A DNA stretch of 8,133 nucleotides from Candidatus Babelota bacterium (GTDB lineage: Bacteria; JAGOBX01): assembly GCA_017999075.1 (NCBI GenBank), contig JAGOBX010000145.1, positions 1 through 8,133 of the forward strand, given 5' to 3'. The stretch's first letter is position 1. Each line of letters begins with the position of its first letter. The notes below the pieces were generated by a model. The model saw nothing but the letters and a program-made list of their open reading frames with translations. It did not search any database and was not told the DNA's origin. The translations under genes and the position numbers were made by a program. Shown in pieces: positions 1-6,471 of the stretch.

Positions 1-2
1 AT

Positions 3-233
3 GTTATATTTCCGCTTGCCTCGACTTCTGCCAACACATCCGGCGAAACAGAAATTTCTGATTTTGAGACTGCGTATAAAAAATTTCATAATAAAGTTGA
101 CGCTATAATAAAATATTCTGAAAATATAAATAAATTAAATACAATGGTGGAATTCGATGATTCCGGAGAATACAGAATTTTAAGAGAAGGTAAATATAAT
201 TCGTTTGAAATAGCGAAATTGCTTGACGAATAA
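3..233 (+). CDS. tsaC: Threonylcarbamoyl-AMP synthase (Sua5/YrdC/TsaC family), C-terminal part only
   Basis: This is the 3' end of a gene whose start lies left of the window; 76 codons are visible before TAA. The family makes L-threonylcarbamoyladenylate from threonine, bicarbonate and ATP, the first step of the t6A modification at position 37 of ANN-decoding tRNAs, in the cytoplasm. The visible part opens with PLASTSANTSGE, matching the family's STSAN(x)SGE nucleotide-binding segment. About 30 residues later comes LNTMVEF, at the place of the usual PSTVVD(L/F) segment, and then YRILREGKYNSFEI, matching the typical 'iiReG.i....i' ending. The PSTVVD equivalent is diverged: Pro-Ser is Leu-Asn, and Asp is Glu. 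The protein ends soon after the YrdC domain, so it looks like the short TsaC form without the extra Sua5 C-terminal domain. The next gene, argS, is also a translation gene and lies 83 bases downstream. The family call is firm; the exact subfamily is less certain because the N-terminus is missing. Confidence 0.82.
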   Translation, partial: VIFPLASTSANTSGETEISDFETAYKKFHNKVDAIIKYSENINKLNTMVEFDDSGEYRILREGKYNSFEIAKLLDE

Positions 234-237
234 AAAT

Positions 238-265
238 TTGTTATATAAAATTATTTTTTTATAAT
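238..265 (+). promoter_or_regulatory. Candidate sigma-70-type promoter for argS
   Basis: TTGTTA at 238-243 (4 of 6 matches to TTGACA), a 16-base spacer, and a perfect TATAAT at 260-265 lie in the gap between the tsaC-like gene and argS. This would give a leader of about 45 bases ending in the ribosome binding site at 306-310. TATAAT-like words are common by chance in sequence this A+T-rich, so the support is the spacing and location only. Confidence 0.33.
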
Positions 266-305
266 AAAAGTTAAAAACAATTCATTACATTCATTTATTA
301 AAATT

Positions 306-310
306 GGAGA
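306..310 (+). promoter_or_regulatory. Ribosome binding site deciding the TTG start of argS
   Basis: GGAGA lies 6 bases before the TTG at 317. It is the only purine-rich Shine-Dalgarno-like word in this leader, and it supports the TTG start over any later ATG. Confidence 0.6.
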
Positions 311-316
311 CTTATT

Positions 317-1996
317 TTGCTTATTAAAGAATTTATAGGAAACAGAATTTCTGTTATTATTAAAGAAATTTTCGGGATAGATGCCGAAGCCAAAATTGAG
401 AATTCTAAACTTGAGAATGCAGGTGATTATTCTACGAATATTGCCATGGTAATATCCGGAAAATTAAAGCGAAAACCTATTGATACTGCTAATGAGTTAG
501 CTTCTAAAATCAGTGAATTTGATTTCGCTGATAATACTAACGTAACAGCACCTGGTTTTATTAATTTCAGGTTAAATAAATCATTTTTAAGAAATCGGTT
601 GGTTTTAATGTCTTCTGATTTTGAACGATATATAAAAATAAATATAGGAAATAACAAAAAATATAATATAGAATTTGTAAGCGCTAATCCTACAGGACCG
701 TTAAATGTAGTTAATGCCAGGGCGGCTTCAACGGGTGCGGCTCTTGCTAATTTATTAAATAAAATAGGGTTTCAAACTTTTAAAGAATTTTATATAAATG
801 ATGCAGGAAACCAGATAGAAATATTCGGAAATTCTGTTAGATTGAGGTATTTGGAATTATTCGGAATTCCAATTGTTTTTCCTGAAAATCATTATCAGGG
901 TGATTATGTTATTGAAATATCAAAAAAAATAAAAGAAGAAGATGGCGATAAATATCTTAAAAATACTGAATGCGAACAAAAAAAAGTTTTTAAGGATAGA
1001 GCCAGAGAAATTGTTGTGAACTGGCAAAAGAGAACTCTTGAAAAATATAATATATATTATGATAAATGGTACAGTGAATATAATGAACTTCATCTGACAG
1101 GAAAAGTCTATGATACTCTTGAAATAATTAAAAATAAAGATTTATGTTACCAGGAAGAAGGGGCAGTTTGGCTGAAAACCAAGCAATATGGAGATGAAAA
1201 AGACCGTGCTTTAAAAAAAAATAACGGATTACCCACTTATTTTTTAACTGATATAGCGTATCATAAAGATAAATTTGACCGCGGTTTTGATTATGTTTTG
1301 GATTTATGGGGACCTGATCATCACGGACACATTAAACGGACAGAAATAGCATTAAAATCAATGGGGTTGAATGCAGAAAATTTTAAGGTTATGATAATCC
1401 AGCAGGTGAATTTTATTGATAATGGCGAACATTTAAAAATGTCTAAAAGAAAAGGGCAAATAATAACATTGGATGAACTTATGAATGAAATTCCTGATGA
1501 TGTTTCTAAATTTTTCTTTTTAATGAGAAACAGCGATAGTCATCTTGATTTTGACATTCAGCTTGCAAAAACTGAATCAAATGAAAATCCTGTTTATTAT
1601 ATTCAGTATGCTTATGCTAGAATCAGAAGTATTTTCAGAAAATTTGAAAATGAAAATAAAAGCAGGTTTGATAATTTTAAAATATTTTATGAACAAATCA
1701 GAATTAAAGGACTTAATATTGTTGGAAACGAAGAAGAAGAAAAGGAACTTATTAAAACTTTGACTATATATCCCGAAGAGATAAAGCTTGCGGCATTGAC
1801 ATTACAACCACACAGGATAACAAATTATTTGCGTAAACTGGCAGGAGATTTTCATTCGTTTTATAATAAGCTTCAGATATTAAATTGCGATAATTCAATG
1901 AATGAATTTGAAAGGCTTGTACTTGTTGACTGCGTAAGTAAAGTTATTAAAGACGGATTAACTCTTTTGAATATTTCTTCTCCGGAAAAAATGTAA
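317..1996 (+). CDS. argS: Arginyl-tRNA synthetase (class I) with variant HIGH motif
   Basis: Charges tRNA-Arg with arginine using ATP, in the cytoplasm. At 559 residues the length is normal for a bacterial ArgRS. Domains in order: the N-terminal ArgRS additional domain (about 1-90, with the NAGDYSTNIAM segment); the Rossmann catalytic core from about 115 with EFVSANPTGPL; the signature KEFYINDAGNQ (156-166); WGPDHHGHIKR (331-341); KMSKRKGQ at 374-381 as the KMSKS loop; and the DALR anticodon-binding domain from about 425 to the end. Translation starts at TTG, supported by GGAGA six bases upstream. The oddity is the HIGH motif: where most ArgRS have HxGH, residues 130-133 are Asn-Val-Val-Asn, so both histidines are gone. 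The rest of the protein is intact with no frameshift, so this looks like a functional variant and not decay. The gene follows a tRNA-modification gene and precedes a receiver-domain gene by 64 bases. Identity is very secure; normal activity is inferred. Confidence 0.97.
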   Translation: MLIKEFIGNRISVIIKEIFGIDAEAKIENSKLENAGDYSTNIAMVISGKLKRKPIDTANELASKISEFDFADNTNVTAPGFINFRLNKSFLRNRLVLMSSDFERYIKINIGNNKKYNIEFVSANPTGPLNVVNARAASTGAALANLLNKIGFQTFKEFYINDAGNQIEIFGNSVRLRYLELFGIPIVFPENHYQGDYVIEISKKIKEEDGDKYLKNTECEQKKVFKDRAREIVVNWQKRTLEKYNIYYDKWYSEYNELHLTGKVYDTLEIIKNKDLCYQEEGAVWLKTKQYGDEKDRALKKNNGLPTYFLTDIAYHKDKFDRGFDYVLDLWGPDHHGHIKRTEIALKSMGLNAENFKVMIIQQVNFIDNGEHLKMSKRKGQIITLDELMNEIPDDVSKFFFLMRNSDSHLDFDIQLAKTESNENPVYYIQYAYARIRSIFRKFENENKSRFDNFKIFYEQIRIKGLNIVGNEEEEKELIKTLTIYPEEIKLAALTLQPHRITNYLRKLAGDFHSFYNKLQILNCDNSMNEFERLVLVDCVSKVIKDGLTLLNISSPEKM

Positions 1997-2050
1997 TATA
2001 CAAATTAAGAGATTTATTATAAAATAAAAATTAATATTTATTAAAGTCAT

Positions 2051-2056
2051 GGAGGG
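2051..2056 (+). promoter_or_regulatory. Ribosome binding site placing the receiver gene start at TTG 2061
   Basis: GGAGGG is followed by four A's and then TTG at 2061. An ATG at 2049 overlaps this Shine-Dalgarno and has no ribosome binding site of its own, so the later TTG is the better start. Confidence 0.65.
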
Positions 2057-2060
2057 AAAA

Positions 2061-2441
2061 TTGAGAAAAATAGCTGTTATAGACGATGATTATAATTTGA
2101 GAAAACTTGTAACAAATGTTGTTGAACGTGAAATAGGAGTTGCAGCTGTGTCTTTTCCTCCTATGCTTGAGCTTATTACGATTTTTAAAGAGAATAAGTT
2201 TGATTTACTTATAATAGATTATTTAATGCCGAATATTGACGGACTTGAATTAATATTGAATTTCTTAAGTGAAAATAATAAAATTCCTGTAATACTTACG
2301 ACTGGTTATCCTGACATTGAACAAGTTCAAGTTCTTAAAAATAATGAACAAAAATGGAATATCCGATGTCTTAAAAAACCATTTTCAATTGAAGAAATGC
2401 TGAGAATGGTAAAAGACGCTTTAACTGCCGGAGGAAAATAA
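2061..2441 (+). CDS. Stand-alone response-regulator receiver (CheY-like REC) domain protein
   Basis: A single REC domain of 126 residues from the preferred TTG start (130 if the ATG at 2049 is used). The protein then begins MRKIAVIDDD, the standard first strand plus acidic pocket of a receiver. Visible functional residues, numbered from the TTG start: Asp8-Asp9-Asp10 (Mg binding), phosphoacceptor Asp53 in LLIIDYLMPNIDG, Thr80-Thr81 in the switch strand, and Lys106-Pro107 in KKPF. Such proteins receive a phosphate from a histidine kinase and signal by changing protein contacts. There is no DNA-binding or enzymatic output domain, and no kinase in the window. The usual aromatic switch residue three positions before the conserved Lys is Cys103. 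The stop codon overlaps the next start by one base (TAATG), so this protein and the coiled-coil protein are probably made together. The preceding argS is 64 bases away with no clear terminator between. Domain call secure; partner and pathway unknown. Confidence 0.92.
   Translation: MRKIAVIDDDYNLRKLVTNVVEREIGVAAVSFPPMLELITIFKENKFDLLIIDYLMPNIDGLELILNFLSENNKIPVILTTGYPDIEQVQVLKNNEQKWNIRCLKKPFSIEEMLRMVKDALTAGGK
2430..2434 (+). promoter_or_regulatory. Ribosome binding site for the coiled-coil gene, inside the receiver gene
   Basis: GGAGG lies within the last codons of the receiver gene, 6 bases before ATG 2441 and 9 before ATG 2444. Together with the TAATG overlap it suggests translational coupling. 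It cannot decide between the two adjacent ATG codons. Confidence 0.6.
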
Positions 2442-2671
2442 TGATGAAAATATCTGATGAAGCAGTTAGAGCTCTGGAAATGCAGATAGAATCCTATAAA
2501 AACCGGATTTCAACATATAACATATCTATAGAGAAACTTTCTAAAATGCCTGAAAATGAAGTAGTTAAAAAAAGTATAGATGGTTATAAAAAACAGGTTG
2601 AATTTCTTAAAGAAAAAATTTTTTGTCTGGAAAGTGATCTTGTAATTATAAAAAAAATACGAGAAGAATAG
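2441..2671 (+). CDS. Small predicted coiled-coil protein, coupled to receiver gene
   Basis: A 76-residue protein that I do not recognise. It is strongly charged, free of glycine apart from one residue near the middle, and rich in Lys, Glu and Ile. Hydrophobic residues recur at roughly heptad spacing in two stretches, about residues 6-35 and 48-74, separated by a short MPENE segment near 36-40. This suggests a helical hairpin or a dimeric coiled coil. There is no signal peptide, membrane segment or cysteine cluster (one Cys). Two ATG codons lie side by side (2441 and 2444). The start overlaps the receiver stop by one base and a good Shine-Dalgarno sits in the receiver's last codons, so co-translation is likely and a direct partnership is a reasonable guess. 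It is real coding sequence by position and fit, but no function can be assigned. Confidence 0.75.
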   Translation: MMKISDEAVRALEMQIESYKNRISTYNISIEKLSKMPENEVVKKSIDGYKKQVEFLKEKIFCLESDLVIIKKIREE

Positions 2672-2692
2672 TTAAGATAAAAAAGATTATTG

Positions 2693-3925
2693 ATGAAAAT
2701 TAATTTTATTGTTCAAGGTTATTATCCTGCAATAGGCGGGAGTGAATTTTTACTGCAGAACCTTGCCGAAACTTTAAGCTGCAAATATGATCATATATGT
2801 AAAGTATTTACAACAAATACTTATTCTTGCGACGCATTTAATGACCCCGAATTACCCCGTATGAATATAGGAAAAAAAAACATTAATGGAGTTGAAATAT
2901 ACAGATATAATATTAGCGGGAAATACGGAACAATTTTTAAAAAGTTTGAAGAAATGTGCAGCAATAATAATTTAAGGGTTACAGATTTTGTCCGTATGCT
3001 TCATTCAGGACCGAGATCATTTGATTTGTATTGGTCGTTATTAAATGAAAAATGTGATTTGATATTTGCTTCTTCATTTCCCTTAATGCACATATTAGTA
3101 AGTTACTGGATAACGAAATTTTGCGGTAGAAAAATTATTATACAGGGGAATTTTCACATTGACGATTGTTTTTTTGATAATGAATTGAACAGAAAAATAG
3201 TGAAAAACTGCGATGGATATATATGCAATACTAAAGTTGAATACGATTATTTTATAAAAAACGGAGTATCTTCTGAAAAATTGGAAATAATACCTCCTGC
3301 TATTGTTTCCATTAAGAATAATTTGGATTTAAAAATTAAACCTCGCGAATTGTTGAAATTGCCTGATAAAACCATAATTTTATATTTTGGTCAATTATTG
3401 AAAAATAAAAATATAGATATGCTTTTAGATGGATTTTGTGAGATTGCAGAGAAGAATAAAGATATCTGTATAGTTTTTGGAGGAAGCGGGTATTCAAAAT
3501 ATTATATTGAATTAAAAAAAAAAGTTATGGAGTTTAATTCTGACATTTCTGAAAGAATATATTTTTTTCTGAATGTTGATGAAATAACAAAAGATTTAAT
3601 TTACAGATGTGCTGATATATTTGTTTTTCCTTCATTATTTGAATCTTTCGGTATATCTTTAATAGAAGCGTGGTCATATAAATTGCCTGTTATTGCAAGT
3701 GATTTGGAACAAATAAAAGATACTGTAAAAGACAAATTTACCGGATTAATATTTAACCGCTATAATAAAAATGATTTAATAGATAAGATGCAGATCCTTA
3801 TAATGAACAGCGATATCAGGGAAACATTGAGGGAAAACGGGTATAATGAATTTTTAAAAAAGTTTGAAAAAGAAAAATTGGGAGAAAAAACAGAAAAGTT
3901 TTTAAATAAAATAATGTGTCAATAA
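2693..3925 (+). CDS. GT-B fold glycosyltransferase, family 4-like
   Basis: A 410-residue protein from ATG 2693; an adjoining TTG at 2690 would add one Met and is less likely. It transfers a sugar from a nucleotide-activated donor to an unknown acceptor, probably in cell-surface glycan or glycolipid synthesis on the cytoplasmic face of the membrane. The N-terminal acceptor domain shows the typical FIVQGYYPAIGGSE opening (glycine loop) and a CDLIFASSF strand. The C-terminal donor domain starts near residue 227 with IILYFGQLLKNKNIDMLL. It continues through IVFGGSGY and ISERIYFF to CADIFVFPSLFESFGISLIEA, where Glu317 and Glu325 form the E-x7-E motif of retaining GT-B enzymes. The usual Arg in the GRL...K phosphate-binding loop is Gln234, while Lys239 is kept. 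There is no membrane segment. It lies 21 bases after the coiled-coil gene without a clear Shine-Dalgarno, so it is probably part of the same transcript. There are no other glycan genes nearby, so donor and acceptor cannot be named. Confidence 0.9.
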   Translation: MKINFIVQGYYPAIGGSEFLLQNLAETLSCKYDHICKVFTTNTYSCDAFNDPELPRMNIGKKNINGVEIYRYNISGKYGTIFKKFEEMCSNNNLRVTDFVRMLHSGPRSFDLYWSLLNEKCDLIFASSFPLMHILVSYWITKFCGRKIIIQGNFHIDDCFFDNELNRKIVKNCDGYICNTKVEYDYFIKNGVSSEKLEIIPPAIVSIKNNLDLKIKPRELLKLPDKTIILYFGQLLKNKNIDMLLDGFCEIAEKNKDICIVFGGSGYSKYYIELKKKVMEFNSDISERIYFFLNVDEITKDLIYRCADIFVFPSLFESFGISLIEAWSYKLPVIASDLEQIKDTVKDKFTGLIFNRYNKNDLIDKMQILIMNSDIRETLRENGYNEFLKKFEKEKLGEKTEKFLNKIMCQ

Positions 3926-4038
3926 TCTGAAACCAGTATAATACGATGAGAAATATTCGGAAAATTAAAATAAGAAAATTTTTTTTATCAGGATTTAATA
4001 AGAAATCAAAAAAAAATGTATAATTGGTATAAGTAAAT

Positions 4039-5442
4039 ATGTTCGAAAAAATATTTAAGTTATCTGAAAATAAAGTTACGGTTAAAACTGAAGTTATATC
4101 AGGAATAATTACTTTTTTAACTATGTCTTATATTATATTTGTCCAACCTGCAGTACTATCAGGAGTTATGTTTAATTTTCAAACAGGTATGGATTTCGGA
4201 GCATTGACGTCTGCTACTTGTCTAAGCGCGGCAATAGCGTCATTTTTGATGGGGGTTTACGCAAATTATCCGATATCTTTAGCCCCTGGAATGGGAGAAA
4301 ACTTTTTTTTTGTATTTACGGCAATACCTGCGGCAGCAGCAGCCGGATTCGTTAATGTATGGCAGACTGCTCTTGGTGTTGTTTTTATATCAGGGATAAT
4401 TTTTTTTATTATATCCTTAGCAGATGTCAGAAATGTTATATTCAACACAATAAGTCCAAGTTTAAAAAACGGCATTGCAGTGGGAATCGGTTTGTTTATT
4501 GCTTTCATAGGCCTTCAGAATTCTACGATAATAATTAAAGATCCCGGCACTACTGTAAAGTTGAATCCGCATTTCAATTCGCCTGATATTATAGTATTTT
4601 ATTTTGGCTTATTTATTACTGCTGCTCTTTATGTGAGGCGAATTAAAGGGGCAATACTATGGGGAATTATATGTTCTACAGCATTTGCTGTTTTATTAAA
4701 AATGATTTTTGTTGAAATTAACGCATTTTCTACAAATAAAATTATAGCCGAATCAATGCTTATGAAATGGTTTGTTATTGCTGACAGTATTTTTTCAGCT
4801 CCTCCATCATTAGGCCCTTTATTTTTAAAAATGGATTTGAAAGCTGCTTTATCAGCTGCCATGTTTCCTATGATAATAATTTTTTTGTTTATGGATATTT
4901 TTGATACAATGGGAACAGTAGTTGGAGTTTCCGAACAGGCAGGTTTTATTAAAGATAATAAATTGCCAAGGATTAAACGAGTATTCATGGCTGATGCAGT
5001 TGGAACTTTGGTGGGAGCAGTATTCGGAACAAGCACAGTAACAAGTTATATTGAAAGCTGCGCCGGAATAGAGCATGGCGGCAGGACAGGTCTTACTGCA
5101 GTAACAGTATCGTTATTATTTATTATAGCTTTGTTTTTTACTCCAATTATAAAAATGGTTGGAAGTTACCCTGTTATAACAGCGCCGTCGCTTGTTATAG
5201 TAGGTTCATTGATGATTCGTAATATTTTGAAAATTCAATGGGATGACTTCAGTGAATTATTTCCTGCTTTTTTAGCAATGATAGGAATACCGTTAAGTTA
5301 TTCTATTGCAGATGGACTTGCTATTGGATTTATATGTTATCCATTAATAAAATTATTCGGCGGAAAATCAAAAGAAGTTCCAATAATGATGTACGTATTA
5401 TGTCTTGTATTTATTTTTTATTTTATAATGTTCAGAGGATAA
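4039..5442 (+). CDS. NCS2-family purine (adenine/guanine/hypoxanthine) permease, AzgA-like
   Basis: A 467-residue polytopic membrane protein, the normal length for the AzgA/PbuG/GhxP branch of the NCS2 (nucleobase:cation symporter-2) family. It takes up adenine, guanine or hypoxanthine, usually by proton symport. Diagnostic segments: VISGIITFLTMSYIIFVQP (19-37); LAPGMGENFFF (81-91); MDIFDTMGTVVGVSEQAG (285-302) with Asp286 and Asp289 in the TM8 region; RVFMADAVGTLVGAVFGT; STVTSYIESCAG (332-343) with Glu339; GGRTGLTAV (347-355); and IADGLAIGFI near the end. The hydrophobic pattern is consistent with the usual 12-14 membrane segments. In the APGMG loop many relatives have Leu-Asn-Ala, whereas this one has Glu-Asn-Phe. 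It is separated from the glycosyltransferase by 113 bases, has no strong Shine-Dalgarno, and no purine riboswitch is visible upstream. No other purine gene is in the window; salvage from a nutrient-rich host or environment is a plausible role. Which base it carries cannot be told from sequence. Confidence 0.94.
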   Translation: MFEKIFKLSENKVTVKTEVISGIITFLTMSYIIFVQPAVLSGVMFNFQTGMDFGALTSATCLSAAIASFLMGVYANYPISLAPGMGENFFFVFTAIPAAAAAGFVNVWQTALGVVFISGIIFFIISLADVRNVIFNTISPSLKNGIAVGIGLFIAFIGLQNSTIIIKDPGTTVKLNPHFNSPDIIVFYFGLFITAALYVRRIKGAILWGIICSTAFAVLLKMIFVEINAFSTNKIIAESMLMKWFVIADSIFSAPPSLGPLFLKMDLKAALSAAMFPMIIIFLFMDIFDTMGTVVGVSEQAGFIKDNKLPRIKRVFMADAVGTLVGAVFGTSTVTSYIESCAGIEHGGRTGLTAVTVSLLFIIALFFTPIIKMVGSYPVITAPSLVIVGSLMIRNILKIQWDDFSELFPAFLAMIGIPLSYSIADGLAIGFICYPLIKLFGGKSKEVPIMMYVLCLVFIFYFIMFRG

Positions 5443-5458
5443 TATAATATAATAAAAG

Positions 5459-5486
5459 TTGTTTTTTTTAAATTAAATTATAGAAT
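5459..5486 (+). promoter_or_regulatory. Weak candidate promoter for the RicT gene cluster
   Basis: TTGTTT at 5459-5464, a 16-base spacer and TAGAAT at 5481-5486 (5 of 6 matches to TATAAT) lie in the 77-base gap after the permease gene. The predicted leader would be about 30 bases and would include the ribosome binding site at 5510-5515. The -35 match is poor and the region is extremely A+T-rich. Confidence 0.25.
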
Positions 5487-5509
5487 CAAAAACGATTATT
5501 AAAAAAATG

Positions 5510-5515
5510 AAGGTG
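5510..5515 (+). promoter_or_regulatory. Ribosome binding site deciding the TTG start of ricT
   Basis: AAGGTG lies 4 bases before the TTG at 5520. An ATG just upstream (5507) is out of frame, so the TTG is the supported start. Confidence 0.55.
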
Positions 5516-5519
5516 TTTT

Positions 5520-6425
5520 TTGAAAAAAATCGGATTCAGATGTTATTATAGGGATAAAACAAATTTTGCTGTTTTACAAAGTAATTCAATTGAAATTAAA
5601 CTTAACGATTGGGTGTTGATAAAGTTTAAGGGGAATACTATAGATATAGGTAAAATAGTTTATCTGCCAAATTGTGATTCTGCATCTTCGTGTAAACATG
5701 AAGACGTTCAAAGCGATATGCCTGTAATAATAAAACATGCCGAAGATTCAGATATAAAACAAAAAGAATCGGCATATAGTTTCTGCAAAGATGCGTTATC
5801 AAAATGTTATGAACAAATAAAAAAACATAAACTCCCAATGTTTTTACTTGATGCGCATTTAACTTTAGATAAATCCCGTTTGACTTTTTTTTTCAGCGCT
5901 AACGGAAGAATAGATTTTCGTGATTTGGTAAAAGACCTTGCGCAAATTTTTAAAACACGAATAGAATTGTTTCAGGTTGGAGTTCGCGATGAAAGCAAAA
6001 GAATAGGAGGTATCGGTATTTGCGGACGTTCCGTATGCTGCTCGAGTTTTTTATATGATTTTACCAGTGTTACTATAAAGATGGCTAAAAATCAAAATTT
6101 AAATTTGACGCCAACCAAAATTTCCGGCATATGCGGCAGGCTTTTATGCTGCCTGTCTTATGAAAATGAATACTATATTGAACAATTAAAAAAGTTCCCG
6201 CCACAAAATTGTATGTTCAAAGTCAATGAAAATACGGGAAAAATAATAAACTTTAATGTGATAACATCTACAATTACTTATGCAATTAACAATGGATATA
6301 CAAAAGAATTGCCGTTAGATGAATTTTTAAAAAATTATGGAAATACTTTGATTTATTCTAAACATTATGAAAAACATGATGATGAACATATAAGTCAGGA
6401 ATTAAAGGAACTTGAAGGCGATTAA
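5520..6425 (+). CDS. ricT: PSP1 domain protein, RicT (YaaT) family
   Basis: A 301-residue cytoplasmic protein of the PSP1/RicT family. In Bacillus subtilis RicT joins RicA and RicF in an Fe-S-containing complex that helps RNase Y mature polycistronic transcripts and affects competence, sporulation and biofilm formation. The N-terminal part (about 1-100) has the family's short beta start followed by a helical insert. The core is very well conserved: FSANGRIDFRDLVKDLAQ (125-142), RIELFQVGVRDESKRIGGIG (147-166), CGRSVCCSSFL (168-178), IKMAKNQNLNLTP and ISGICGRLLCCLSYE (201-215). The two CGRxxCC clusters give Cys168/173/174 and Cys205/210/211, the kind of ligands proposed for Fe-S binding. Additional cysteines lie in the N-terminal half (8, 52, 58, 89, 96). 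Start is TTG with AAGGTG four bases upstream. The tail after residue 280 is acidic and charged. Neither RicA nor RicF is in the window. The next two genes follow in the same direction after 46 bases. Family is certain; the role in this organism is inferred. Confidence 0.94.
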   Translation: MKKIGFRCYYRDKTNFAVLQSNSIEIKLNDWVLIKFKGNTIDIGKIVYLPNCDSASSCKHEDVQSDMPVIIKHAEDSDIKQKESAYSFCKDALSKCYEQIKKHKLPMFLLDAHLTLDKSRLTFFFSANGRIDFRDLVKDLAQIFKTRIELFQVGVRDESKRIGGIGICGRSVCCSSFLYDFTSVTIKMAKNQNLNLTPTKISGICGRLLCCLSYENEYYIEQLKKFPPQNCMFKVNENTGKIINFNVITSTITYAINNGYTKELPLDEFLKNYGNTLIYSKHYEKHDDEHISQELKELEGD

Positions 6426-6471
6426 AAATATAAATTATTCCAAATAAAATATTCTAACTAATAAATAAGTA

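Noticed and set aside
250-265. Short ATTAT/ATAAT inverted repeat around a T run after the tsaC-like gene
   Set aside because: Five A-T pairs cannot make a stable terminator, and the same bases are better explained as part of the candidate argS promoter.
427-657. Leftward open frame opposite argS
   Set aside because: Antisense of a clearly conserved synthetase sequence; no family resemblance.
1545-1763. Second rightward frame inside argS
   Set aside because: Out-of-frame reading of the conserved argS coding sequence, with composition typical of A+T-rich chance frames.
2049-2060. ATG at 2049 as the start of the receiver gene
   Set aside because: It has no ribosome binding site of its own and overlaps the strong GGAGGG that fits the TTG at 2061; the receiver fold begins at the TTG.
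3937-3942. TATAAT upstream of the permease (another at 4019-4024) as a promoter
   Set aside because: Neither has a convincing -35 element at 16-18 bases, and the second would leave almost no leader; such words are expected by chance here.
3961-3987. AAAATT...AATTTT hairpin with T run as a terminator after the glycosyltransferase gene
   Set aside because: The stem is only six A-T pairs, too weak to support a terminator call.
3926-4038. Purine riboswitch upstream of the permease
   Set aside because: The leader is nearly all A and T, and I find no three-way-junction core or conserved purine-aptamer loop sequences.
4266-5076. Three leftward open frames opposite the permease
   Set aside because: They are antisense to one of the best conserved genes in the window and show no domain, start signal or membrane logic of their own.
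5638-5838. Leftward open frame opposite ricT
   Set aside because: Antisense shadow of the conserved RicT gene without a ribosome binding site.
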